The notes beneath the pieces are model-generated. The model saw only the letters and a program-made list of their open reading frames with translations. It searched no databases and had not been told where the DNA came from. A stretch of 64,000 nucleotides of DNA. It comes from Bombilactobacillus bombi (GTDB lineage Bacteria; Bacillota; Bacilli; Lactobacillales; Lactobacillaceae). Positions 34,126-42,397 of this stretch are shown here, piece by piece; position 1 is the stretch's first letter, and every line of letters starts with the position of its first letter. The stretch is from assembly GCF_964340835.1 (NCBI RefSeq), contig NZ_OZ204251.1. The stretch is one strand, 5' to 3'. The position numbers were made by a program, and so were the translations under genes.

Positions 34126-34156
34126 TTGACTTCGAGTATACTCGAAGTCTTATGCT
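34126..34156 (+). promoter_or_regulatory. MerR-type promoter with 22-bp palindrome
   Basis: TTGACT (34126-34131) and TATGCT (34151-34156) are separated by 19 bases, the stretched spacing typical of MerR-activated promoters. The spacer lies in a perfect 22-bp palindrome (34128-34149; half GACTTCGAGTA). Sites of this form serve NmlR/AdhR-like MerR regulators of aldehyde response. No MerR gene is in the window. Confidence 0.75.
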
Positions 34157-34186
34157 AAAAGAAAATCTAACTTTGGAGGTATCAAA

Positions 34187-34504
34187 ATGAAAAAACAAAC
34201 TGCGGGTCGCGATAATTTAGGCGACTTTGCGCCACAATTTGCAGCATTTAATGATGACGTGTTGTTTGGTGAAGTCTGGAGTCGTGAAAATAAATTGTCT
34301 GCGCATGATCGTTCCATGATTACAATAGCTGCGCTAATTGCGACAGGTAATACCGAACAAATTGAAGCTCATTTAACATTAGGTAAACAAAATGGCATCA
34401 CCAAAGATGAAATTGTGGAAGAAATTACCCAGTTAGCTTTTTATACTGGTTGGCCCCATGCTTGGTCGACTTTCAACCGCGCTAAAGAAATTTGGAAAGA
34501 CTAA
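34187..34504 (+). CDS. Carboxymuconolactone decarboxylase family protein (AhpD-like), 105 aa
   Basis: A small all-helical protein of the carboxymuconolactone decarboxylase/AhpD family, with RSMITIAALIATGNTEQIEAHL as the core helix pair and the WPHAWSTFNRA C-terminus. It has no Cys, so the CxxC redox centre of true AhpD is missing and a peroxidase role is unlikely. In lactobacilli such proteins often sit beside aldo-keto reductases and MerR-type control, as here. The exact reaction is unknown. GGAGG precedes ATG. Confidence 0.82.
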   Translation: MKKQTAGRDNLGDFAPQFAAFNDDVLFGEVWSRENKLSAHDRSMITIAALIATGNTEQIEAHLTLGKQNGITKDEIVEEITQLAFYTGWPHAWSTFNRAKEIWKD

Positions 34505-34550
34505 TAAATACCTAGTTTGTTCATCATAGCATTTTTATGAGTTAAGAAGA

Positions 34551-34595
34551 AAGGCAAACAACTTTTGTGCGTATCACAAAAAGTGTTTGCCTTAT
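34551..34595. terminator. Bidirectional terminator between AhpD-like gene and lacM
   Basis: AAGGCAAACA and TGTTTGCCTT, with an inner TTTTGTG/CACAAAA stem, form a long hairpin between convergent genes. Confidence 0.8.
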
Positions 34596-34601
34596 TTGAT
34601 G

Positions 34602-35579
34602 TTAACTATTAATTTTATTATCTTTTCTGCCGGCAATTTGAAAGGAAAACTCAATATCTTTGGTAGCATCTATATGGTAATTGGATTCTACGTCACTTCC
34701 CCAACTGTCTATACCGCCAACGCCCCTGACTGCTCCCAGGATAGTTAATACTGTATGATGAATTGGAGGAAGTTCTTCTTGGTGAGTGGCATTTTCTAAT
34801 TCTTCAGCAGTATAGGGTAAACAACTGAAAGCAAAAGGGTGTTTGAAATTAGAAATTGAAAGGTAAAATGGTTCTAGATTGTTTAAAGTGTTGTTGTTAA
34901 CCGTATTACGAGCAATAGTGACACGTCTGGTTTGCATATGTACACCACAATCTTGAGGTACTAAATAAGGAGTTACTGGCAAACCTTGGATTTTATAGGT
35001 GCCCTCTTTGGCACCAGCCATCCGATCAGGATAAGTTTCTCCTGACAACCCTTCATATTCATACCATATGGCAGGAGTGGATAGAACAAAACGCAATCCT
35101 AATGCTGGTAACTCTGGCAATTGTGAATGACCGTAATAATGGACATTGACATCAATGATACCATTAGTTAATATTTTGTAACTCACTTTTACATAGGTAG
35201 CTGGAATTGTTAATGTTTGGTAAGTAAAAATGATTTTGGCAGTTTGCGCCTGCTCATTGTTAGAATACTTATTATTTAGAGGAGGTAGCGGCAAAGGAAT
35301 ATTTTTATCATCAATTTGAATAGCAATATCTTTGATATTGATAAATTGATCTGCACCAAGCCACTGAATAGATTTTTTAGAAAAATCATTTCCCCGATCA
35401 TTATCGGTTGTAGCCCGCCAAAAAGTAGGTAATGGTTCTTGATAAAGCCATTCTTTTTGGTCAATGACTAATGATTCTAAACCTCCACGATTATAATTAA
35501 AAATATAATGAAAATTGGAGCCATTAATACCTAAAGTACCATCACCATAGATAATGCGTAGATATTCATTATTTTCCAT
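34602..35579 (-). CDS. lacM: Beta-galactosidase small subunit
   Basis: A 325-residue protein equal to the C-terminal beta-sandwich domain of LacZ (domain 5), which completes the active site of the LacLM heterodimer. Visible family segments are WLYQEPLPTFWRATTDNDRGN near residue 45 and the GAVRGVGGIDSWGSDVE motif near the C-terminus. It overlaps the end of lacL by 11 bases, with GAGGTG as ribosome binding site. It has no activity without LacL. Confidence 0.93.
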   Translation of the reverse strand: MENNEYLRIIYGDGTLGINGSNFHYIFNYNRGGLESLVIDQKEWLYQEPLPTFWRATTDNDRGNDFSKKSIQWLGADQFINIKDIAIQIDDKNIPLPLPPLNNKYSNNEQAQTAKIIFTYQTLTIPATYVKVSYKILTNGIIDVNVHYYGHSQLPELPALGLRFVLSTPAIWYEYEGLSGETYPDRMAGAKEGTYKIQGLPVTPYLVPQDCGVHMQTRRVTIARNTVNNNTLNNLEPFYLSISNFKHPFAFSCLPYTAEELENATHQEELPPIHHTVLTILGAVRGVGGIDSWGSDVESNYHIDATKDIEFSFQIAGRKDNKINS

Positions 35580-37449
35580 AATAATAATTCACCTCTTGTA
35601 AAGCTGGTTTAGGAGTTCGGTCTGCAAATAATAAACCATTACCTGAAAATTCATAATCGGAGACGCGATCATCAAAGTCGCCACCGTATTTGAGTACTAA
35701 TTTATTAGTGACGTTATCTTTGACAAACAAAGCTTGATCAATAAAATCCCAAATAAATCCCCCTTGATACATGGGGTATTGTTTTAATAAATTCATGTAG
35801 GAATTTAATCCACCTACTGAATTACCCATACTATGCATATATTCACATAGTATGAAAGGTTTTTGAGGGTTATTTTCTAAATAATTAACAATTTCTTGTG
35901 GTGAAGCATACATGCGGCTTTCGACGTCTGAAAGTTGCTGCTCATACTTGCGGTTGTTAACCACACCTTCATAATGAATTAATCTACTATCATCTACACT
36001 TTGATAGTATTGCTGCATCGCTACTAAGTTAGTACCCGCAAAAGATTCGTTACCAAGTGACCAAAATATAATACTAGGATGATTTTTCAGTAATTCATAA
36101 TTATTACGAGCACGATTTAAAACTACTGCTTTCCATTGTGGCAAGGATCCAGGAATATTATATGATGGCTCAATAACACTATTTTTTTGCCAAGAACCAT
36201 GTGATTCAAGGTTATTTTCAGCCATAACGTATAATCCTTTTTGATCACATAGTTGGTACCAAGTAGTTTGATTAGGATAATGAGAAGTTCGAACAGCGTT
36301 GATATGATTATTTTTCATAATCTCAATATCTTGTAACATGTCTGCTTTGGAAATTACGCGACCACTTTTGGCATTCCATTCATGGCGATTAACTCCCTTG
36401 ATGATTAAACGTTGATTATTAAGTAAAATAATTTTATTTTTGATTTCAATTTTTCGAAAACCAAATTGATAAGGAATTGCTTCTAAAATATTATTATTTT
36501 GAAGAATAGTTAATTCTAATGTGTACAAATAGGGATCAATATTATTCCAGAGATGAACAGGGGCAATTTTGATTGGTGATAATTGAAAATCTTTATTAAT
36601 CGATTTTTGTGTCGTAAATAGTTGGCGACCTTGAGCATCTTTAACAGTTATCTTTAAAGATGCAGAATCTTGTTGATTTATTTTACATTGCAATTTGAGA
36701 AATCCAGTCTTTAAATCAGCTGATAGGGTCGGTTTAATGGACAAATCTTCAATGTGAACAGACGGTTGAGCAATCAATTTAACATTACGAAAAATTCCAA
36801 AAAACCTGAAGAAATCTTGGTCTTCAAGAAATGCTGCACTACTGTACTTATAAACTTCAACAGCTAATTTATTATTGGTATTCTTAATAAAAGGTGTGAG
36901 ATCAAATTCTGACGGAGTAAAGCTGTCTTCAGCATATCCTAAAAAATGACCATTTAGCCACACGTAACAAGCTTTTTCTACACCTTCGAACCTAATTCGA
37001 ATTTTTTGGTTTTGTAATTGAGGATCTAAATCAAAATATTTAATATATGAGCCCACTTTATTATCAGCTGCTTGGCTAAAGAGTCCGGACATCGATGATG
37101 TGTCTTCTAGCGTATATGGGGGGCGGCGGAATTGTTTTCCTTCCCAGGGATAAAAGGTATTAATATATTGGATTTGACTATAACCGGCTAATTCAATATG
37201 TTGAGGCACTTTAATACTATCAAAGTGATGATCATCAAAGTTTTCTTGATAGAACTTTTCTGGCCGCTCTTGAGGATTGTTAGAGAATTTGAACTTCCAT
37301 GTACCATTAAGCGATTGTTCAAAGCTACTGAAATTTTGCTGGGCTTCAGTAAAATCAGCGTAAATTTGATGGTCGCTATGAGGCGCAAGTTGTCCTACAC
37401 TGAAGACTTCAGGATCGTCTAACCATGATAAACTGGGTTTCAATTTCAT
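35569..37449 (-). CDS. lacL: Beta-galactosidase large subunit (GH2)
   Basis: A 626-residue GH2 enzyme that releases galactose from lactose and other beta-galactosides. The acid/base Glu is in SLGNESFAG and the nucleophile Glu in LCEYMHSMGNS; GVNRHEWNAKSGRV and RTSHYPN are also typical. The length equals other LacL proteins. I chose ATG 37449; GGAGG is only two bases before it and eight before a TTG three codons in, so the exact start is open. The gene is divergent from an AraC regulator. Confidence 0.93.
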   Translation of the reverse strand: MKLKPSLSWLDDPEVFSVGQLAPHSDHQIYADFTEAQQNFSSFEQSLNGTWKFKFSNNPQERPEKFYQENFDDHHFDSIKVPQHIELAGYSQIQYINTFYPWEGKQFRRPPYTLEDTSSMSGLFSQAADNKVGSYIKYFDLDPQLQNQKIRIRFEGVEKACYVWLNGHFLGYAEDSFTPSEFDLTPFIKNTNNKLAVEVYKYSSAAFLEDQDFFRFFGIFRNVKLIAQPSVHIEDLSIKPTLSADLKTGFLKLQCKINQQDSASLKITVKDAQGRQLFTTQKSINKDFQLSPIKIAPVHLWNNIDPYLYTLELTILQNNNILEAIPYQFGFRKIEIKNKIILLNNQRLIIKGVNRHEWNAKSGRVISKADMLQDIEIMKNNHINAVRTSHYPNQTTWYQLCDQKGLYVMAENNLESHGSWQKNSVIEPSYNIPGSLPQWKAVVLNRARNNYELLKNHPSIIFWSLGNESFAGTNLVAMQQYYQSVDDSRLIHYEGVVNNRKYEQQLSDVESRMYASPQEIVNYLENNPQKPFILCEYMHSMGNSVGGLNSYMNLLKQYPMYQGGFIWDFIDQALFVKDNVTNKLVLKYGGDFDDRVSDYEFSGNGLLFADRTPKPALQEVNYYYGK

Positions 37450-37590
37450 ATCCTCCATTAATAAAAGTTTATAAAATATATTATAAATTTTATTTAATAG
37501 ACTTAATATGAAAAAAAGCATTTAAAATATGTGATTTTGATATACTAATGATGACTTTAAAAGTAAGTAACTAATATCCGAGGTAATAAG

Positions 37591-38394
37591 ATGCGATTAA
37601 TAACACGTTTAAATTCAAGCTTGCCATTATCTGGAGAAACTATTGGTTATCATTGGCATCAAAGTAGTGTTAAGCGGCCACAGGGTTATCCATTTTATCA
37701 TTGGCTTCAAACGGAAACAGGTATGGGGAAAGTATTGATAGGACAAGATCATTTTGTATTAAAGCCTCAAGAGGGGCTATTGATTTCGCCTTTTGTTGCG
37801 CATAGTTATTATCCTGACGGTAACTGGCAAACTGCATTTTTAACTTTTTCAGGTGCATTAGCGTCCGAAATTGTCAATTATCTTTTTCCACAAAAATATT
37901 CTTATTTGAAACTAGATCATCAAGTTGCCCACTATCTCCAACACCATTATGCAGACTTCCAAAAAGATGATGATACAACAACTGCTTTGCAGTCGGCTGT
38001 TATTTATCATTTTTTAGTGTTGCTTCATCAACGCAATCTTAATAAAATGACTACTTTCCCACAAAAGGCTATTGTTCAACTCTTAGTAGAGTATCTAAGA
38101 AGCCATTACACTCAAAAAATTACTAATAATACAATTCAAGAGGTCACTAAATTTTCAATTGCTTATACAAATAAAATTTTTAAAAATTATTATCAAATGA
38201 CCCCTCTGCAGTATTTAACTGATTTTCGTTTACGCAAAGCTAAGGAGCTTATGATTTCATCACCACAACTGCAAATTCAAGAAATAGCTGAGTCAGTGGG
38301 CTTTGAAGATGTGTCTCATTTTATTAAATTATTCCGGGAACATAATCAGATAACTCCTTATCAATTTAAAAAGAGTCACAATTGCATAGACTAA
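37591..38394 (+). CDS. AraC family transcriptional regulator
   Basis: A 267-residue regulator. An N-terminal cupin-like sensing domain (about residues 1-150; YPFYHWLQTETGMGKVLIG) is followed by two HTH motifs in the C-terminal 100 residues (SIAYTNKIFKNYYQMTPLQY and IAESVGFEDVSHFIKLFREH). It is divergent from lacLM and is probably its activator, sensing the sugar or a breakdown product. Its stop overlaps the convergent ArsR-like gene by four bases. GAGG precedes ATG. Confidence 0.88.
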   Translation: MRLITRLNSSLPLSGETIGYHWHQSSVKRPQGYPFYHWLQTETGMGKVLIGQDHFVLKPQEGLLISPFVAHSYYPDGNWQTAFLTFSGALASEIVNYLFPQKYSYLKLDHQVAHYLQHHYADFQKDDDTTTALQSAVIYHFLVLLHQRNLNKMTTFPQKAIVQLLVEYLRSHYTQKITNNTIQEVTKFSIAYTNKIFKNYYQMTPLQYLTDFRLRKAKELMISSPQLQIQEIAESVGFEDVSHFIKLFREHNQITPYQFKKSHNCID

Positions 38395-39293
38395 AGTGAA
38401 TCATGACTATAATAAAAAGTTCCTTTAATTCCTTGGTCATGATTACCAAATTTATTTCCAAAAATTGTGCAGCCACCTTGATTTTTACTGTCAGTTTTGA
38501 CCTCAAAACGTAAGGTCCAGCTAGGCTTGGTTAAATCAATATCTGATATTTTAGTGTTGGATGAACGTTGACCGTCAATAAAAGATCCATGTCGTGAAAT
38601 ACGAAAAGATTTTAAAATGCCATATTGATTCATGTCGTTATATACCCAAGAAGGGGTATAACGACCACGAACATCTGAAAAATCTCCGGGGCTAGTCCAA
38701 GTGCCAATTTCATGATTATCTAAAGAAACAGTAATATCCGAAGGCCAACGATTGTTAGAAAAAGGGAATTCAGAACTTAATTCCATTGTTAGCTCAATCA
38801 TAAATAGTTTTTTGTTTGCTTTTAAATAATTGGGCATTTGGTATTCTATAAATCCTTGTGCAAACCAAAGCATTCCAGCTTGATAACGCAGGGGATTCAT
38901 GAAATAACTGGGGTTATCAACTTTACCGATAAAACCCTGTTGCCCAGCTAAACCACAAGTTGGTGCCACATGAAAATTCGTATATTGACCAATTGGTAAC
39001 TCCAGATGCCAATGGTTAAGCTTGGTATAAACTTTTTTAGGAAAACCAATATTAATTGTATCAACTGTTAAGGAAGACACTCGTTGTTTTCCTTTTTTTT
39101 CTGTTTTAATAATATTGGCCGCTTCAAGTTTATCTAAATGTTTTGTAGTAATAGCATTGCTGAGATTTAAAGCAAATGCTAATTCAGTTACATTCATTTT
39201 TCTTTTACTTAGAAGTTGGATTATTGTTAACCGGACGTTACTGTCTAAAGCTGCAAAAACTGGTAGAGATTTAGCGCTTACATCTAAGTTCAT
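38391..39293 (-). CDS. ArsR-type HTH regulator with large C-terminal domain
   Basis: A 300-residue protein. The first 75 residues form a winged HTH of ArsR type (RLTIIQLLSKRKMNVTELAFALNLSNAITTKHLDKLEAANII). The remaining 220 residues are unusual for this class, which is normally about 100 residues long; they are rich in Trp, Phe and Gly and look beta-rich, perhaps a sugar-sensing domain. It is divergent from the GH51 gene and is likely its local regulator. A 20-bp perfect palindrome in the gap between them is a candidate operator. The ligand is unknown. Confidence 0.72.
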   Translation of the reverse strand: MNLDVSAKSLPVFAALDSNVRLTIIQLLSKRKMNVTELAFALNLSNAITTKHLDKLEAANIIKTEKKGKQRVSSLTVDTINIGFPKKVYTKLNHWHLELPIGQYTNFHVAPTCGLAGQQGFIGKVDNPSYFMNPLRYQAGMLWFAQGFIEYQMPNYLKANKKLFMIELTMELSSEFPFSNNRWPSDITVSLDNHEIGTWTSPGDFSDVRGRYTPSWVYNDMNQYGILKSFRISRHGSFIDGQRSSNTKISDIDLTKPSWTLRFEVKTDSKNQGGCTIFGNKFGNHDQGIKGTFYYSHDSL

Positions 39294-39388
39294 TTCATCA
39301 TCTCATTTAACCTTTTTGTTAAAAGTAATTCAATTATGATAAAAAATCAAGCCTAACGTTTAATTAATGAATGGGTTTTAAAACTATA

Positions 39389-39402
39389 TGTAAGCGATAT
39401 AC
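39389..39402. promoter_or_regulatory. Degenerate cre-like site upstream of GH51 gene
   Basis: TGTAAGCGATATAC matches the cre consensus at 12 of 14 positions and overlaps a TATACT that could be a -10 element. It lies about 100 bases before the start codon. Confidence 0.35.
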
Positions 39403-39441
39403 TGATGATGTCAAGCAGGTTAGAGTAATAAAACAGCCTAA

Positions 39442-39467
39442 TTGACAAATATAATTGCAATTATATT
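39442..39467. promoter_or_regulatory. Promoter element and 20-bp palindrome before GH51 gene
   Basis: TTGACA (39442-39447) is directly followed by a perfect 20-bp palindrome (39448-39467; half AATATAATTG). The AT-rich dyad resembles ArsR/SmtB operators, and an ArsR-type regulator is encoded divergently, so this is a good candidate for its binding site. Confidence 0.5.
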
Positions 39468-39500
39468 AAAACAAAAACATTTAAAAAGGTTGGATTAATA

Positions 39501-40952
39501 ATGACGATTAAATTGCTCACGAATAAAAAGGGTCCACAAATTAGTAAATATATTTATGGACAGTTTTCTGAACATTTAGGTAGAGGCATCTATGGAGGAA
39601 TTTATGTAGGGGAAAATTCTGATATTCCTAATGTTAATGGGATGCGCTCTGACGTAGTTAATGCCTTAAAAGAAATTCATGTGCCAGTTTTACGTTGGCC
39701 TGGTGGTTTATTTGCGGATACCTACCATTGGCAGCAAGGAATTGGTCCCAAAGATAAGCGTAAAAAAATTGTAAATACTAATTGGGGTTCTGTCACTGAG
39801 GATAATTCTTTTGGAACACATGAATATTTTGAATTGTTAAAGCAATTGGGAGCCGATGCTTATATTAATGCCAATATTGGTAGCGGTACCGTACAAGAGA
39901 TGTCTGAATGGATTGAATATATGACAATGCCTGGGGAATCGCCGATGTCCAATTTACGGCATAAAAATGGGCAAGATCAACCATGGAAGGTTAAATTTTT
40001 TGGTATTGGTAATGAATCATGGGGCGGTGGTGGCAATATGCGCCCAGAATATTATTCCGATATTTATCGCCAATATCAAACATTTTTACCACAGTATAAT
40101 CCTCAAGAACCCATTTATAAGGTTGCTTGTGGTCCCAATGAAGATGACTATAACTGGACAGATGTAGTTATGAAAAATGCAGCACCATTTTTAGATGGTA
40201 TTAGTCTGCACTATTATACTTTGCCAACGGGAGATTGGAATCATAGTAAAGGAAGTGCTACTAACTTCACCAAGGATCTCTGGTACTCTACAATGAACAA
40301 AGCCCAATTTATGGATCGTTTAATTACTAAACATTCAGAAATTATGGATAATTATGACCCTAACAAAAAAGTAGATTTGATTGTTGATGAATGGGGTACT
40401 TGGTATGACGTTGAAAATGGTACCAACCCTGGTTTTCTATATCAGCAAAATACTATTCGTGATGTTTTAGCAGCAGCTATTACCTTAAATATTTTTCATA
40501 AACATTCTGATCGAGTTCATATGGCTAATATTGCTCAGATGGTCAACGTTTTACAAGCCATGATTTTGACTAAAGATGATCAGATGTTGAAAACTCCAAC
40601 ATATTATTTGTTTGATATGTATCAAAAACACATGGATGCTAATTTGGTCGAAATAGAAGGCGTATTGCCAGACCATATTACCTATACAGCATCACAAAAA
40701 GATGGTCAATTAACTATTAGCCTAGGTAATTATGATATTTCCAATAATCAAGAGTTGGACTTTGAATTTGCTTCTGAATTTACAAAAATTGTGGAGGCTG
40801 CCATTATCACTGGTAAAGAAATAGATTCACACAATACGTTTGATCATCCTTCTGAAGTGACATTGCAACCATTTAATGAAGCAAAGTTTGAAAATTCTCA
40901 GTTACATGTAAAAGTTCCTGCTAAGAGTGTGGTTTCTATTACTTTAAAATGA
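39501..40952 (+). CDS. Alpha-L-arabinofuranosidase (GH51)
   Basis: A 483-residue intracellular GH51 enzyme that removes arabinofuranosyl side groups from oligosaccharides. The acid/base Glu lies near residue 171 (GIGNESWGGGG) and the nucleophile Glu near 297 (VDEWGTWYD); the start has KYIYGQFSEHLGRGIYGG and LRWPGGLFADTYHW. There is no signal peptide, so substrates must be imported, probably by the LacY-type carrier 30 bases downstream. The length is normal for the family. Confidence 0.93.
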   Translation: MTIKLLTNKKGPQISKYIYGQFSEHLGRGIYGGIYVGENSDIPNVNGMRSDVVNALKEIHVPVLRWPGGLFADTYHWQQGIGPKDKRKKIVNTNWGSVTEDNSFGTHEYFELLKQLGADAYINANIGSGTVQEMSEWIEYMTMPGESPMSNLRHKNGQDQPWKVKFFGIGNESWGGGGNMRPEYYSDIYRQYQTFLPQYNPQEPIYKVACGPNEDDYNWTDVVMKNAAPFLDGISLHYYTLPTGDWNHSKGSATNFTKDLWYSTMNKAQFMDRLITKHSEIMDNYDPNKKVDLIVDEWGTWYDVENGTNPGFLYQQNTIRDVLAAAITLNIFHKHSDRVHMANIAQMVNVLQAMILTKDDQMLKTPTYYLFDMYQKHMDANLVEIEGVLPDHITYTASQKDGQLTISLGNYDISNNQELDFEFASEFTKIVEAAIITGKEIDSHNTFDHPSEVTLQPFNEAKFENSQLHVKVPAKSVVSITLK

Positions 40953-40981
40953 TTGTTTCTTAGCCTTTAAGGAGTGTGACA

Positions 40982-42232
40982 ATGAATATTTTAAAAAAAA
41001 TAAAAAGTCCCTATAACTCATTCAATAAATTTTGGTCATATATTATTTCTGAAATGTCATATAATTTTATTTGGCCTGTAATCCAGACATATTCTTCATT
41101 TTGGTTAGTTAAATATGCGGGATTTTCACATGCCAATGTAGGGTTAGCTTTTTCCATGATGTCATTAATGGGTCTAATTTCAGCACCGTTTTTTGGCTAT
41201 ATTGGTGATAAAATTTTAGAAAAGAAGTATCTGATTCAATTTATTGCTGTGCTGTCAGTGTTGATGGGTCCATTTATGGAATGGTTTATTTTACCTATGA
41301 AGGGTAACACGTATGTAATGTCTATTCTTATGGGATTAGTATTTGGTCTGGTTATGAATGGTGGAACTGGAGCAATTGAAACATATGAACAAAGAATCAG
41401 TTTTGTTAACGGTTTTGAATATAGTTGGGTACGTTCTGGAGTTACAATTACTGGATTTATTGCACCAATCATTTGTGGATATTTATTGTCAACAGTACCC
41501 AAACAGTTTTTCTGGAGTTTGTCTATCACAGGTTTCATTTTCTTAATTATGGTAGTTTTCTTTGTAAAACACGATGAAAGTAATTTGGGAGTTTTACACG
41601 ATGAAAAACATGAAAAAGTTAACATTCATGGTATTTTAAAGAGTATGTCTTCAAAAGCCTTTATCATCTTTGTAATCTTTTTATTGGGAACAGTGCCGCT
41701 TTCTCAAATTGCTGACCAACAAGTGTCTAATTATTTTCAAACTTTTTTAAATAATAATCAAGGCGTGATGTTGTTTTCCTATTCTACTACTATTCAACAA
41801 ATTTTGGCTTTTATAGGGATGTTAATTATTCCAGCAGTTATCAAAAAAATTGGTTACCGTAATGGTTTAGTAATTATGGCTTTCATTATGACGATTAGAT
41901 TATTACTTCTATCGTTTGCAACTAATTGGGTCATAGTAGCATTTGCTCAGATTTTAGGTGGATTATATACACCATTATGGTTTATTTGCCCAATGGGTTA
42001 TATTTTCTCAGTCTTTAACAAAAATGAATTTGCCACTATTCAATCTTTAAGCACAGTTTCGGCAGTTCAAATTTCGCAGACAATTTTTTCTGGTGTTATT
42101 GGTGCTGGATATGATAAATTAGGCTTCCACACTACTTATCTTATTTTAGGAGTTATTTGCGGTTGCTTTGCTTTATTTGCAGCAATTTTCCTGGTTAAGG
42201 GTAAGAATGATGTCAGTCAAATGAATCAATAA
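40982..42232 (+). CDS. LacY-family oligosaccharide:H+ symporter (MFS)
   Basis: A 416-residue MFS protein with 12 helices that resembles E. coli LacY in the region of its sugar-binding charge pair: the GTGAIETYEQRISFVNGFEYSWVR stretch carries Glu and Arg at places matching LacY Glu126 and Arg144. A disaccharide or short oligosaccharide is therefore the likely cargo. The gene follows the arabinofuranosidase in the same transcript, so arabinosylated oligosaccharides are the best guess. The start is ATG 40982, after AAGGAG; GTG six bases earlier is less likely. Confidence 0.82.
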   Translation: MNILKKIKSPYNSFNKFWSYIISEMSYNFIWPVIQTYSSFWLVKYAGFSHANVGLAFSMMSLMGLISAPFFGYIGDKILEKKYLIQFIAVLSVLMGPFMEWFILPMKGNTYVMSILMGLVFGLVMNGGTGAIETYEQRISFVNGFEYSWVRSGVTITGFIAPIICGYLLSTVPKQFFWSLSITGFIFLIMVVFFVKHDESNLGVLHDEKHEKVNIHGILKSMSSKAFIIFVIFLLGTVPLSQIADQQVSNYFQTFLNNNQGVMLFSYSTTIQQILAFIGMLIIPAVIKKIGYRNGLVIMAFIMTIRLLLLSFATNWVIVAFAQILGGLYTPLWFICPMGYIFSVFNKNEFATIQSLSTVSAVQISQTIFSGVIGAGYDKLGFHTTYLILGVICGCFALFAAIFLVKGKNDVSQMNQ

Positions 42233-42270
42233 CATGATAATTATAAAAATTAATTACATTTTAATTACTA

Positions 42271-42302
42271 GAAACGAAACATTATTGTTTCGTTTTTTTT
42301 TA
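42271..42302 (+). terminator. Terminator of the GH51-symporter operon
   Basis: AAACGAAACA and TGTTTCGTTT form a ten-base stem followed by eight or more T. Confidence 0.88.
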
Positions 42303-42397
42303 ATATAGCTATAAATTTTCTTGACCGCTAGCTGTTTGTTCGGCACAATTAAAAGTATTAAAAATTATCTTGCAGTCAATGAAATGAGGGAGTAAAA

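Noticed and set aside
41236..41625. 129-residue minus-strand frame inside the LacY-like gene
   Set aside because: It is antisense to a clear membrane protein and has no start signals.
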